A DNA stretch of 64,000 nt. Source: Streptomyces sp. WZ-12 (GTDB taxonomy: Bacteria; Actinomycetota; Actinomycetes; Streptomycetales; Streptomycetaceae). The stretch lies in contig NZ_CP118574.1 of NCBI RefSeq assembly GCF_028898845.1, positions 1,178,001-1,242,000 on the forward strand. The letters are read 5' to 3'. This document shows positions 43,858 through 51,890 of this stretch, piece by piece. A model generated the notes under the pieces. The model was given only the letters and a program-made list of their open reading frames with translations, did no database searches and was not told where the DNA came from. Every line of letters begins with the position of its first letter. Position 1 is the first letter of the stretch. A program made the position numbers and the translations under genes.

Positions 43858-45150
43858 TCAGGCGGTGGGGAGGTCGAGGGTGGCGAGGGCGCCGCCGTCC
43901 GGGGCGTTGGCGAAGGTCAGCGTGGCGCTGAGGGTGCGTGCCTGGCCGAGGGCGATGGTCAGGCCCAGGCCGTGCCCGCTGCGGCCGGCGCGGGTGGTGT
44001 GGGTGCGGAAGCGTTGGGGGCCGTGTTCCAGGAGGTAGGCGGGATAGCCGCCACCGTGGTCGCGCACGGTCACGGTCGGGCCGTCGACGGTGAGGACGAC
44101 CGGGGCGGTGCCGTGCTTGTGGGCGTTGGCGATCAGATTGCACAGGACGCGTTCCAGGCGGCGGCGGTCGGTCCTGACGAGCGCCTCGCCCAGGACGGTG
44201 ACCTCGATCGCCAACCCCGAGGCCAGGACGGCCCGTTGGGCGATCGGGCCGAGGTCGCAGGCGTCCAGATCGGCCCGTTCGGCGTCGGCGTCCAGGCGGG
44301 AGATCTCCAACAGGTCCTCGGTCAGGCGGCACAGTGCCCGGACGCGGTCCTGGACGAGTTGGGTGGGGCGGGACGGCGGCAGCAGTTCGGCGGCGGCGTG
44401 CAGTCCGGTCAGCGGGGTCCGCAGTTCGTGGGCGACGTCCGCGGTGAAGCGCTGTTCGACCTGGAGGCGGCTCTGGAGGGCGGCGGCCATGGTGTCCAGG
44501 GCGTTGGAGACGACGGTGACCTCGTCGTGGGAGCGGGCGGGGCACCCGGCGCGCTGGTCGTCGACGCGGGCGTCGAGGTCGCCGGCGCTGATCCGGCGGG
44601 CGACGCGGGCGGTGGAGTGCAGCCGGCGGGTGATCCGGGAGACCGCGAAGAAGCCGATGAGCAGGGTCAGGGCGATGGCCAGGGCGGAGGAGCCCATGAT
44701 GGAGCGGGTCAGGGCGGTGCTGTTGCGTTCCTGGGCGCTGTAGTCGAGCGCGTAGGCGAGCACCCGGGCGTCGGCGGGGCCGGCCGCCCACATGGTGGGC
44801 ATGCCGCGGTAGGTGCCGAGTTGGGTGCCGCGGCGGCCGCTGAGGACGATCCGACGCAGGGATTCAGGCAGTTCGGCGGGGTCGACGCGGGCGTCCTTGC
44901 CGATCGACTCGCCCGCGACATAGGCGTCGGTGGCGCGGGCGAGGCCGGCGAGGGCCTCCTTCTGGGCCTGGTGGACGGTCTGCCGGGTGACCGAGGTGTG
45001 CACCAACAGGCCGAGGACCAGGGCCAGTCCGCAGCACATGACGGTGATGAAGAGCGCGAACCTGCCGTAGAGGCTGGCCGTCCAGCCGGGCAGGCCGGGG
45101 CGCACCAGCCGCAGCAGGCGGTTGGCGCGGCGCAGCAGGATGCGGATCAT
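43858..45150 (-). CDS. sensor histidine kinase, CseC-like, without a partner regulator nearby
   Basis: A 430-residue kinase. TM1 is ~residues 30-52 (FALFITVMCCGLALVLGLLV) and TM2 ~150-170 (GSSALAIALTLLIGFFAVS), with a ~100-residue extracytoplasmic loop, then HAMP. The H-box is FTADVAHELRTPLTGLHAA; the ATP site has NLIANAHKHG, VRDHGGGYP and GHGLGLTIAL. The overall form resembles Streptomyces CseC. Its start overlaps the stop of a lipoprotein gene (ATGA), as expected if the lipoprotein modulates it, but no response regulator lies beside it. Confidence 0.9.
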   Translation of the reverse strand: MIRILLRRANRLLRLVRPGLPGWTASLYGRFALFITVMCCGLALVLGLLVHTSVTRQTVHQAQKEALAGLARATDAYVAGESIGKDARVDPAELPESLRRIVLSGRRGTQLGTYRGMPTMWAAGPADARVLAYALDYSAQERNSTALTRSIMGSSALAIALTLLIGFFAVSRITRRLHSTARVARRISAGDLDARVDDQRAGCPARSHDEVTVVSNALDTMAAALQSRLQVEQRFTADVAHELRTPLTGLHAAAELLPPSRPTQLVQDRVRALCRLTEDLLEISRLDADAERADLDACDLGPIAQRAVLASGLAIEVTVLGEALVRTDRRRLERVLCNLIANAHKHGTAPVVLTVDGPTVTVRDHGGGYPAYLLEHGPQRFRTHTTRAGRSGHGLGLTIALGQARTLSATLTFANAPDGGALATLDLPTA

Positions 45151-45872
45151 GAGTTGCGGTCCGCAGGGGTGGGGTGGATCTTGCGGATCTCCTGTCGGGC
45201 CAGTCGCATGCTGTGCAGGGCCGCGTCCCAGGCCCACACGTAGCGGGTTTCGTAGCCGGCGAGTTGGGCCGGGCTGCGCACGATCAGCTCGCGGCCGGCG
45301 ACCTCCACCGAGAACGGGACGTCGGAGGTGGCGAGGATGCGGATCAGGCGCCCCTCGGCGTCGAGGGTGTAGGCGCGCAGGCCGACCGAGCCCTCCGCCA
45401 TGTCGAAGCCCACGACCAGGTCGTCCCGGCCGTTGCCGGTCAGGTCGTGGTACTGCGGTGCGCGCAGCGGGCAGTGGGGACCGGGCTCGGTGCAGGCCAG
45501 GATCTTGCGGGCGGTGTCGTCGTCCATCCCGTCGGCGCCGCTGTAGGTGTGCGGCCGCGCCGTGATCTCCGCCTTGACGATGTCGAGGGCGGAGAGCGCG
45601 TGGATGTTCCCGTCGGGGTGGGCGGGGATGCCGGGGACGCGCTCGCCGGCCTGCGGGCCCGGTTCGACCGGCGGGGTGGTGGCGGCCTTCTGGCCCGGCC
45701 ACAGCCGCACCGGGGCGGAGGCGGTCGGGGCGGGACCGGCGCTACGCGCCTCGCCGGGGGTGCCGCAGCCGGTGAGCAGCCAGGCGGCGCAGGCGGCCAG
45801 AGCCGCGACGGTCGCGGTCAGGGCCAGGGCGCGGACGATCGGGTGCGTACGGGTCACTTCACTACCGGGCAT
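45147..45872 (-). CDS. exported lipoprotein coupled to the histidine kinase
   Basis: A 241-residue lipoprotein. The signal segment (ALALTATVAALAACAAWLLTGCG) ends in lipobox LTGC. The mature part has no family I can name; it includes DLTGNGRDDLVVGFDMAEG, which resembles an FG-GAP/VCBS-type calcium loop, and repeats of beta-strand character. Translational coupling to the kinase suggests a sensory accessory role like CseA. The start is uncertain: ATG 45872, or a GTG 18 bases downstream. Confidence 0.75.
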   Translation of the reverse strand: MPGSEVTRTHPIVRALALTATVAALAACAAWLLTGCGTPGEARSAGPAPTASAPVRLWPGQKAATTPPVEPGPQAGERVPGIPAHPDGNIHALSALDIVKAEITARPHTYSGADGMDDDTARKILACTEPGPHCPLRAPQYHDLTGNGRDDLVVGFDMAEGSVGLRAYTLDAEGRLIRILATSDVPFSVEVAGRELIVRSPAQLAGYETRYVWAWDAALHSMRLARQEIRKIHPTPADRNS

Positions 45873-45897
45873 GTTCGGGCGCGTGGTGCACTGCGGC

Positions 45898-46515
45898 TCA
45901 CTTCACGAGGTCGGCGTAGAAGATGATGTTGGCGGAGCGGTGGCCGCCCACGATCTCGCCGCCGCAGGTGAGCAGGCGCAGCTCGGCGCGGTCGGTGTCG
46001 CCGTAGACCTTCTGGGTGGGGAAGGCGTCCTTCTTGACCTGCTGGCGTTCGCGGATCGTGAAGGTGGCGGTGGAGCCGTCCTCGCGCTGCACCTTGATCT
46101 CGTCGCCGACCTTGATGTTCTTGACGTTGCGCATCAGGGCCGGGCCGTTCTTGGTGTCGTAGTGGGCGACGATGACCGAGGCGCCCTTCTCGCCCGGGGT
46201 GGGGCTCTTGGTCCACCAGCCGGGCTGCTCGGCCTTGTTCACCGGCGGCACGCCCAACTCCCCGTCGTCGCCGACCTCCAGCGGTACGAACGGTCCGGCG
46301 TTCACGCCCGCGGAGGGGATCTCCAACCGCTTGGGCTTGGAGGGTGCCATGGGCGGGGCGGTCTCCTTGGCCGGTGTGGTCGCGGCGTTCTTGACGTTGA
46401 CGTCGGGACCGGGAGCGCCGCCGCTGCCGCAGGCCGTCAGCCCGCCGGCGACGGCGAGGGCGAGCGCGGCACAGGTCGCGATGCGGCCGAGGCGGGGGAT
46501 GGGGGTGGGGTTCAC
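45898..46515 (-). CDS. srtF: class F sortase
   Basis: A 205-residue sortase with an N-terminal lipoprotein-like signal (CAALALAVAGGLTACGS). The sortase barrel shows catalytic His in VIVAHYDT, Cys in RLLTCGGEIV, and Arg in GGHRSANIIFYA. Class F sortases are actinobacterial and their substrates are poorly defined. It lies 25 bp upstream of the lipoprotein gene and 114 bp downstream of a surface-protein gene on the same strand, suggesting a functional set. The ATG at 46515 is well placed for the signal. Confidence 0.88.
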   Translation of the reverse strand: MNPTPIPRLGRIATCAALALAVAGGLTACGSGGAPGPDVNVKNAATTPAKETAPPMAPSKPKRLEIPSAGVNAGPFVPLEVGDDGELGVPPVNKAEQPGWWTKSPTPGEKGASVIVAHYDTKNGPALMRNVKNIKVGDEIKVQREDGSTATFTIRERQQVKKDAFPTQKVYGDTDRAELRLLTCGGEIVGGHRSANIIFYADLVK

Positions 46516-46629
46516 GACGACTCCAGGTGCAGGCGGGACGAGCGGTGCGGGGAGTGGGCGGGAGGGCGGTAGCCCGCTCCGGTGAGGGAGGAGCGGGCCA
46601 CCTCAACTCCCGTGCGTTATCGGGGCGGT

Positions 46630-47403
46630 TCAGCCGTTGGCGCCGGACCGGCCGGCGACCCGGCGGCGGTACAGCACGGTGAAGCCGAGGCCCGCGGCGG
46701 CCGCGGCGGCACCGCCACCGGCGGCGAGCATGGTGTGGTCGGCGGGCTCGACGCCTTCGGCACCGGCCTTGACGCCACCCTTGGGGATGACTTTGCCCTG
46801 GTTGCTCTTCGCGTCGTTGCCGTTCTTGCCCTTGGCGTCCTTGTGGCCGGACTTGTCGTGGTCGGACTTCTTGTGGTCCTGCTTCTTTCCGCCCTCGATC
46901 CAGGAGTTCATCGAACCGTCGGGCTGGAGCACGAAGTGGGCGCCGTTGTGCTGACCGTAGGCGGGCTTACCGCCCTTGGTCTCCAACGTGTCGTACTTGA
47001 CCAGCTTTCCGGTGTCGGGGGCCTTGGCGTACATGTCGGCCTGGTAGTGGTTCTGGCCCAACTGGTAGACCTTGGCGGTGAAGCCGCCGGCCAGGTTCTG
47101 GGTGCGGATCAGCTTCCGCTCCGCCTTCTTGTCCTTGCCCTTGTCCTGGCTGCCCTTGTCCTGGCCGCTCTTGTCCTGGCTGTCCTTCTGGCCGTCCTTC
47201 TCCTGGCCGCCCTTGTCCTGCTGCTGGGCGTCGTCCTGCTTCTTGTCCTGCTCGGCATTCGGGGTCGCCGAGTTCTCGGACGCCGGATTGTCGGCGAACG
47301 CGGCGGCGGCCGGGAACAGCAGCGCCGAGCCCGCGACGGCGGCTATCGCGGAAGTACGGACGAGGTTGCGGCGACGCATGGTCGTGCGCTGGGAGGAAGT
47401 CAT
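46630..47403 (-). CDS. secreted, C-terminally anchored charged protein (candidate sortase partner)
   Basis: A 257-residue protein. The signal peptide (residues ~1-38, ending AAAFADN) is followed by a Gln/Asp/Lys/Gly-rich stretch with repeated DKGxQDK units (~50-95). A beta-rich core follows (~95-165; GFTAKVYQLGQNHYQADMYAK, FVLQPDGSMNSWIEGG) and a second His/Lys/Asp-rich linker. The end is a hydrophobic helix plus RRR (LGFTVLYRRRVAG). This is the layout of a cell-wall sorting signal, but a classical LPxTG is absent; EPADHTM lies where it should be. No family recognised. Confidence 0.75.
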   Translation of the reverse strand: MTSSQRTTMRRRNLVRTSAIAAVAGSALLFPAAAAFADNPASENSATPNAEQDKKQDDAQQQDKGGQEKDGQKDSQDKSGQDKGSQDKGKDKKAERKLIRTQNLAGGFTAKVYQLGQNHYQADMYAKAPDTGKLVKYDTLETKGGKPAYGQHNGAHFVLQPDGSMNSWIEGGKKQDHKKSDHDKSGHKDAKGKNGNDAKSNQGKVIPKGGVKAGAEGVEPADHTMLAAGGGAAAAAAGLGFTVLYRRRVAGRSGANG

Positions 47404-47883
47404 CGGGAGTTCCTTTGCAGGTCCGAGTCGGTCGTCATCCGCCCCGTTGAGCGGCGACGTCTCGGAAGTTATTCAGCCCACATCACGGCAATCCGTCGGG
47501 TTTGTAACAGCAGATCGAAGAAAGGCCGCGGTGACACAATCAAGACACTTCACGGGACTTTGGTCCCGGGGCTTCCCGGAATTCCCTGGGCCAAAAGGAG
47601 GAGGAACCCCAAAGGCACCCCTATTATTGAATGGGCAACGATTGATAATTGACCTAATTTGCCCGTGGATTACCCGCGCGGGAACGCCGGAGGACCGAGG
47701 CGCCGCGACCCCGGGGGGCGACCGCCCGGCGCCCGCGGGGGCCCACCTCGCCGCCCACCGAAACCCGTCCGCTCCGACCCCTGGACTACGGGGTGCAATT
47801 CTATAGTATGTTCCTCCTCGCTCGACTGATGCTGCTCAACCGATACGAATCGACGCGGATCCGAGGCGGACGAGGAGAGCAAC
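47404..47883. other. 480-bp divergent intergenic region
   Basis: No gene is supported. It holds the promoters of the leftward surface-protein gene and of the rightward sugar-acid operon. An A/T-rich pocket lies at 47620-47660, a GGGAC..GTCCC palindrome at 47554-47567, and a probable -10/operator at 47801-47810 (CTATAGTATG), 73 bases before the operon start. Confidence 0.5.
47554..47567. promoter_or_regulatory. DevR/OsdR-like box or short hairpin
   Basis: GGGACTTTGGTCCC fits the core of the DevR/DosR consensus (GGGACTWWAGTCCC) at 13 of 14 positions. It is also a short hairpin. It lies 151 bp from the surface-protein start and 317 bp from the operon start. Stress-type genes that would be expected targets lie far away at 3-7 kb. 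Confidence 0.35.
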
Positions 47884-48891
47884 GTGACGGACGCGCACGT
47901 CCTGGTGACGACGAGCTGGCTCGGCCCGGATGACGAGGTGCACCAACTCCTCGTCGACGCCGGCCTTTCGGTCTCCTACCGGCCCTTACCCGATCGGACC
48001 GCCGACGACGGCCCGCTCCGGGAGGCCCTCGCCCGCTGCGACGCGGTCATCGCCGGCACCGCCCGCTTCGACGCCCCGTTCCTCGCCCGCGCCCCGCGGC
48101 TGAAGGTGATCGCCCGGACCGGCGCCGGATACGACAACATCGACGTCGACGCGGCGACCGCCCGCGGCATCGCGGTGTGCCCCACCCCCGGCGTCAACGG
48201 CCAGTCCGTGGCCGAGCACACCCTCGGGCTGCTGCTGAGCGTCGCCCGGGCGATCCCGCAGAGCGTCGCGGCCGTCCGGGCGGGCCGCTGGGAACAGCAC
48301 AGCGGGCGCGAGCTCGGCGGCGCGGTGCTCGGCGTCGTCGGCCTCGGCGCCATCGGCCGCCGGGTGGCCACCATGGCCCGGGCCATCGGCATGGTCGTCG
48401 TCGCCCACGACCCGCTGGCGGACCGGGAGTTCGCGGACGCCCACGGCATCCGGCTGCTGCCGCTGGAGCGGTTGCTCGCCGCGGCCGACTTCGTCACCCT
48501 GCACCTCGCGCTGAGCCCCGCGACGCGCCACCTCCTCGACGCCGCCGCCCTCGCCCGGATGAAGCCCGGCGCCCGTCTCGTCAACACCGCGCGCGGCGGC
48601 ATCGTCGACGAGGACGCGCTGGCCGACGCGCTCGCCGCGGGTGCCCTGGCCGGCGCCGCGCTGGACACCGTCGAGACCGAGCCGCTGCCGAACGGCCACC
48701 GCCTGCGCGGGTTCGACAACGTGCTGGTGACCGCGCACATCGGGGCGGCCACCAGGGAGGCGCGGGCCCGGTCCGGCCTGGCGGCCGCGCGCTCGGTCGT
48801 GGCGGTCCTGAACGGCTCCGTCCCGGAGCACGTCATCAACCCCGCGTTCGCCGCACGCGCCACCGCACCGCGGCGGGGCGGTGCGGCATGA
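47884..48891 (+). CDS. D-isomer-specific 2-hydroxyacid dehydrogenase
   Basis: A 335-residue NAD(P)-dependent dehydrogenase. The NAD site is VVGLGAIGRRVA, followed by AHDPLAD. Catalytic residues: Arg in NTARGGIVDEDAL, Glu in VETEPLP and His in VTAHIGAAT. Substrates of the family include phosphoglycerate, hydroxypyruvate and glyoxylate. It heads a six-gene operon; its product overlaps the next gene by four bases. Codon 35 is TTA (47986-47988), the rare codon read by bldA tRNA, so translation may depend on development. GTG start with GAGGAGAG 6 bases upstream. Confidence 0.9.
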   Translation: MTDAHVLVTTSWLGPDDEVHQLLVDAGLSVSYRPLPDRTADDGPLREALARCDAVIAGTARFDAPFLARAPRLKVIARTGAGYDNIDVDAATARGIAVCPTPGVNGQSVAEHTLGLLLSVARAIPQSVAAVRAGRWEQHSGRELGGAVLGVVGLGAIGRRVATMARAIGMVVVAHDPLADREFADAHGIRLLPLERLLAAADFVTLHLALSPATRHLLDAAALARMKPGARLVNTARGGIVDEDALADALAAGALAGAALDTVETEPLPNGHRLRGFDNVLVTAHIGAATREARARSGLAAARSVVAVLNGSVPEHVINPAFAARATAPRRGGAA

Positions 48892-49676
48892 CCGGCCCGC
48901 GCTTCGCCGCCAACCTCACGTGGCTGTTCACCGAGGTCGACTTCGAGGCCCGCTTCGAGGCCGCGGCCGCCGCCGGGTTCGCCGGCGTCGAGTACTCCTC
49001 CCCCTACGACTACCCGGCGGCCCGGCTGCGGCGACGGCTGGCCGATGCGGGGCTGACCCAGGTGTTGCTCAACTCCCCGAAGGGCTCGCCCGGTTCGCCC
49101 GCCCGCGCGGGCCTGGCCTGCATACCGGGCCTGGAGGCGGAGTTCCGCGCGGGCATCGAGCGCGGCCTCGCCTACGCGGACGCCCTCGGCTGCGGGCTGT
49201 TGCACGTCGTCGGCGGGATCGTGCCGCAGGGCGTCGGCCGCGACCGGGCGTTCGCGCGTTACGTCACCAACCTCGCGTGGGCGGCGGAGCGGGCGGCCGG
49301 CACCGGGGTCCGCCTGGTCGTCGAAGCGCAGAACGGGCGGGACGCCCCCGGGTTCGTCCTCAACTCCCAGGCGCAGGCGGCCGCAGTGGTCGAGGCGGTC
49401 GGCGCTGACCACCTCGGGCTGCTGCTGGACTTCTACCACCTCCAGGTCGCCGAGGGCGATCTGGTCCGCACCTACCGGCGCCTCGCCGACCGGGTGTTCC
49501 ACCTCCAGATCGCCGACCCGCCGTGCCGGCACGAGCCCGGCACCGGGGAGATCTGCTGGCGGGCGGTGTTCCGCGCGGTCCGCGACTCCGGCTACGACGG
49601 CTGGATCGGCTGCGAGTACGCGCCGCTCGCCGGGACGGTGCCGGGCCTGGGCTGGATGTCGGCGGTGGCGGAGTGA
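48888..49676 (+). CDS. hydroxypyruvate isomerase family protein (Hyi/OtnI-like)
   Basis: A 262-residue TIM-barrel isomerase. It starts RFAANLTWLFTEVDFEARFEAA, typical of Hyi/OtnI. Metal and catalytic positions are kept: E in LVVEAQNGRD, D/H in LLLDFYHLQ, and E in IGCEYAPLAGT. OtnI converts 2-oxo- to 3-oxo-tetronate; Hyi interconverts hydroxypyruvate and tartronate semialdehyde. With the DUF1537 kinase downstream the OtnI role is more likely. It overlaps its neighbours on both sides (ATGA and GTGA). Confidence 0.88.
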   Translation: MTGPRFAANLTWLFTEVDFEARFEAAAAAGFAGVEYSSPYDYPAARLRRRLADAGLTQVLLNSPKGSPGSPARAGLACIPGLEAEFRAGIERGLAYADALGCGLLHVVGGIVPQGVGRDRAFARYVTNLAWAAERAAGTGVRLVVEAQNGRDAPGFVLNSQAQAAAVVEAVGADHLGLLLDFYHLQVAEGDLVRTYRRLADRVFHLQIADPPCRHEPGTGEICWRAVFRAVRDSGYDGWIGCEYAPLAGTVPGLGWMSAVAE

Positions 49677-50335
49677 ACGGCCCCCGGATCGCACTGATCA
49701 GCGCCGTACCGGCGGCGATCGCGCCCGCGGTGGACGCGCTGCGCGAGGGCTTCCCCGAGGCCGTGGCCTGGAACCTGCTCGACGACCGGCTGCTGGCGGA
49801 CGCCACCGAACGGGGCGGTCCGGACGCGGAGTTGGCGGCGCGCATGGAGCGGCTGATCGCCCATGCCGTGCGCGGGGGCGCCGCTGCCGTGCTGCTGACC
49901 TGCTCGCTCTACGGGCCGGTGGCGGGGCGCGCGGCGGCCGGGGTACCGGTCCTGGCGCCCGATCAGGCGGCCTTCGCCGAGCTGGGCGCGGGCCGCTTCG
50001 GGCGGGTGCTGGTGGTGGCGTCGTTCGCGGGGGCGCGGGACGACTCGACGGCCCGGCTGCGCGCGGCACTGCGCGCGGCCGGCGCGGCGGTGGAGGTCCT
50101 CGGCGTGGCGGTGCCGGACGCGGCGGCCGCCGCGGGGGCCGGTGACGCGGCCGGGCTGGTCACCGCGCTCGCCGGCGGCTGCGCCGGTCGGTTGGCCGGC
50201 GTCGACGCGGTCTTCCTCGCCCAGTTCTCGCTGGCTCCCGCGGCCCGGGGACTCGCCTACGCCCTGGGCGTGCCGGTGGTGTCCGGCCCGGCGAGCGCGG
50301 CGCGGGCCCTGCGCTCGGCGCTGGGGCGCTTCTGA
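49673..50335 (+). CDS. Asp/Glu racemase-superfamily protein with a single active-site Cys
   Basis: A 220-residue protein of the Asp/Glu/hydantoin racemase superfamily (ALISAVPAAIAPAVDAL, AVLLTCSLYGPVAGRAAAGVPVLAPDQAA). The first catalytic Cys is present in LLTCSLYG. The second, expected around residue 180, is replaced: FLAQFSLAPAA. Two-base racemisation is therefore unlikely. One-Cys members of this fold include arylmalonate decarboxylase, though with the Cys in the other half. In this operon a decarboxylase or lyase role would fill a missing step; that is inference. GTG start coupled to the isomerase. Confidence 0.75.
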   Translation: MNGPRIALISAVPAAIAPAVDALREGFPEAVAWNLLDDRLLADATERGGPDAELAARMERLIAHAVRGGAAAVLLTCSLYGPVAGRAAAGVPVLAPDQAAFAELGAGRFGRVLVVASFAGARDDSTARLRAALRAAGAAVEVLGVAVPDAAAAAGAGDAAGLVTALAGGCAGRLAGVDAVFLAQFSLAPAARGLAYALGVPVVSGPASAARALRSALGRF

Positions 50336-50420
50336 CCGACCCGGTGCACACCGCCAACGCCCCTCCCCTCCACCGGACTTCGCCCGTCAGCCTCCCCCAC
50401 CCGAACAGAAGAGGTGCAGC

Positions 50421-51812
50421 GTGGTCGCAGCTTCCGAGGCCGGCCTGCTCGCCACCGGCCTCCTCGGCATCATCGCCGTGGTCCTGATGATCACGACGCC
50501 GCTGCGGGTCCATCCGTTCCTGGCCCTGCTCATCGGCTCGCTCGGGATCGGCCTGGTCGCGGGCGAACGGCCCGCGGCGCTGGTCGATTCGGTCACCGCC
50601 GGCGCGGGCACCACGCTCGGCGGGACCGGTCTGATCCTGGTGTTGGGCACGGTCCTCGGCACCGTCCTCGCCGAGTCCGGCGCGACCGGGCGGCTCGCGG
50701 CGGCGCTGACCCGCGGCCGCACCCTCCGCAGCGTGCCGTTGACGGTGAGCCTGCTGTCCTTCGTCGTCGCCCTGCCGCTCTTCTTCGAGGTGGCGCTGGC
50801 GGTACTGCTGCCCCTGCTGTTCGGCATCGCCCAACGGGTGGCGACCACGATGCTCGACAGCGAGGGCCGGGACCCCAGGGGGCGGAGGACCTCGCCCCAT
50901 CTCCTGGTCGGCGTACCGGCGTTGGCCACCGTCGCCTCGGTGCACGCCCTGGTGCCGCCGCACCCCGGGCCGACGGCCGCGGCCGGCGCCCTGCACGCGG
51001 ACGTCGGCGCCGTCATCGGCCTCGGTCTGCCGGTCGCCGTGCTGACCACCGTGGTGGCGGGCCAGCTCCTCGCCGGGCCGATGGCGCGCCGGATGTTCCC
51101 GGTGCCGCCGCCCCGGCTCGTCGAGCAGTTCACCCGCCCCCACGACGGCGGCACCCCGCCGCGCCTGGCCGCCGCGATCGTGCCGGTGGTGCTGCCGCTG
51201 GTACTGGTGTTGGCGCAGTCGGTGGTGACCGTGACCCATGGGTCAGGGGCCTGGGCCGCGGTGTTCGGATTCATCGGCCGGCCGGTGGTGGCGCTGCTGG
51301 TCGCCGTCCTCGTCGCGAGGATCGGCCTCGGCCGGGGGCGGGGCGCCGGTCGGTTCAACTCCCAGGTGCAGGACGGCATTGCGGCCATTGCTCCGATCCT
51401 GCTGATCATCGGGGGCGGCGGCGCACTCAGCGGGGTGATGGTGGATTCCGGCATCGGGCGGGCGATCGCGCACGCCACGCACGCGCTCGGGATCTCCCCG
51501 CTGGTCCTGGCGTGGCTCATCGCGGTGCTCATCCGGCTCGCGGTCGGCTCCGCGACGGTCGCGGTGATCACCGCCTCCGGGATCGTCGCGCCGGTGGTGA
51601 CCACCACGCCCGGGGTGCACCCGGCGCTGGTCGTGCTGGCCCTCGGCTGCGGCTCGATCATCTTCCCGCACCTCAACAACGCGGCCTCCTGGCAGGTCAA
51701 GGAGAGCTTCGGAATGTCGCTCGGGGAGATGTTCCGGTCCTTCACCGTCATCGAGACCACCGTCTCGGTGCTCGGCTTCGGCTGCGTGCTCGCCGCCTCC
51801 GCGCTCCTTTGA
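50421..51812 (+). CDS. GntP-family gluconate/sugar-acid permease
   Basis: A 463-residue membrane transporter with ~12 TM segments. It starts GLLATGLLGIIAVVLMITTPLRVHPFLALLIGS and has the family pattern HALVPPHPGPTAAAG and ...HLNNAASWQVKESFGMS near the end. GntP proteins import gluconate and other aldonates with protons. A hydrophilic loop of ~15 residues (LDSEGRDPRGRRTSPH) precedes the HALVPPHPGP helix. GTG 50421 follows AGAAGAGG by 6 bases. It sits inside the sugar-acid operon and indicates that its substrate is an imported hydroxy acid. Confidence 0.9.
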   Translation: MVAASEAGLLATGLLGIIAVVLMITTPLRVHPFLALLIGSLGIGLVAGERPAALVDSVTAGAGTTLGGTGLILVLGTVLGTVLAESGATGRLAAALTRGRTLRSVPLTVSLLSFVVALPLFFEVALAVLLPLLFGIAQRVATTMLDSEGRDPRGRRTSPHLLVGVPALATVASVHALVPPHPGPTAAAGALHADVGAVIGLGLPVAVLTTVVAGQLLAGPMARRMFPVPPPRLVEQFTRPHDGGTPPRLAAAIVPVVLPLVLVLAQSVVTVTHGSGAWAAVFGFIGRPVVALLVAVLVARIGLGRGRGAGRFNSQVQDGIAAIAPILLIIGGGGALSGVMVDSGIGRAIAHATHALGISPLVLAWLIAVLIRLAVGSATVAVITASGIVAPVVTTTPGVHPALVVLALGCGSIIFPHLNNAASWQVKESFGMSLGEMFRSFTVIETTVSVLGFGCVLAASALL

Positions 51813-51890
51813 CGCTTCCCGGACCACCAACTTCCTTGCATCGGGCGCCACTTGGCGCTCTTCCGACCATCAACGAAGGAACGATGTCCC

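Noticed and set aside
47116..47290. Repeated DKGxQDK units read as a possible CRISPR or DNA repeat
   Set aside because: They are codon-level repeats in the charged region of a secreted protein, with variable spacing and no conserved direct repeat.
50861..50910. Possible second palindromic-repeat insertion in the GntP permease (LDSEGRDPRGRRTSPH)
   Set aside because: The DNA does not match the P450 palindrome and no flanking duplication is visible; a natural hydrophilic loop is more likely.
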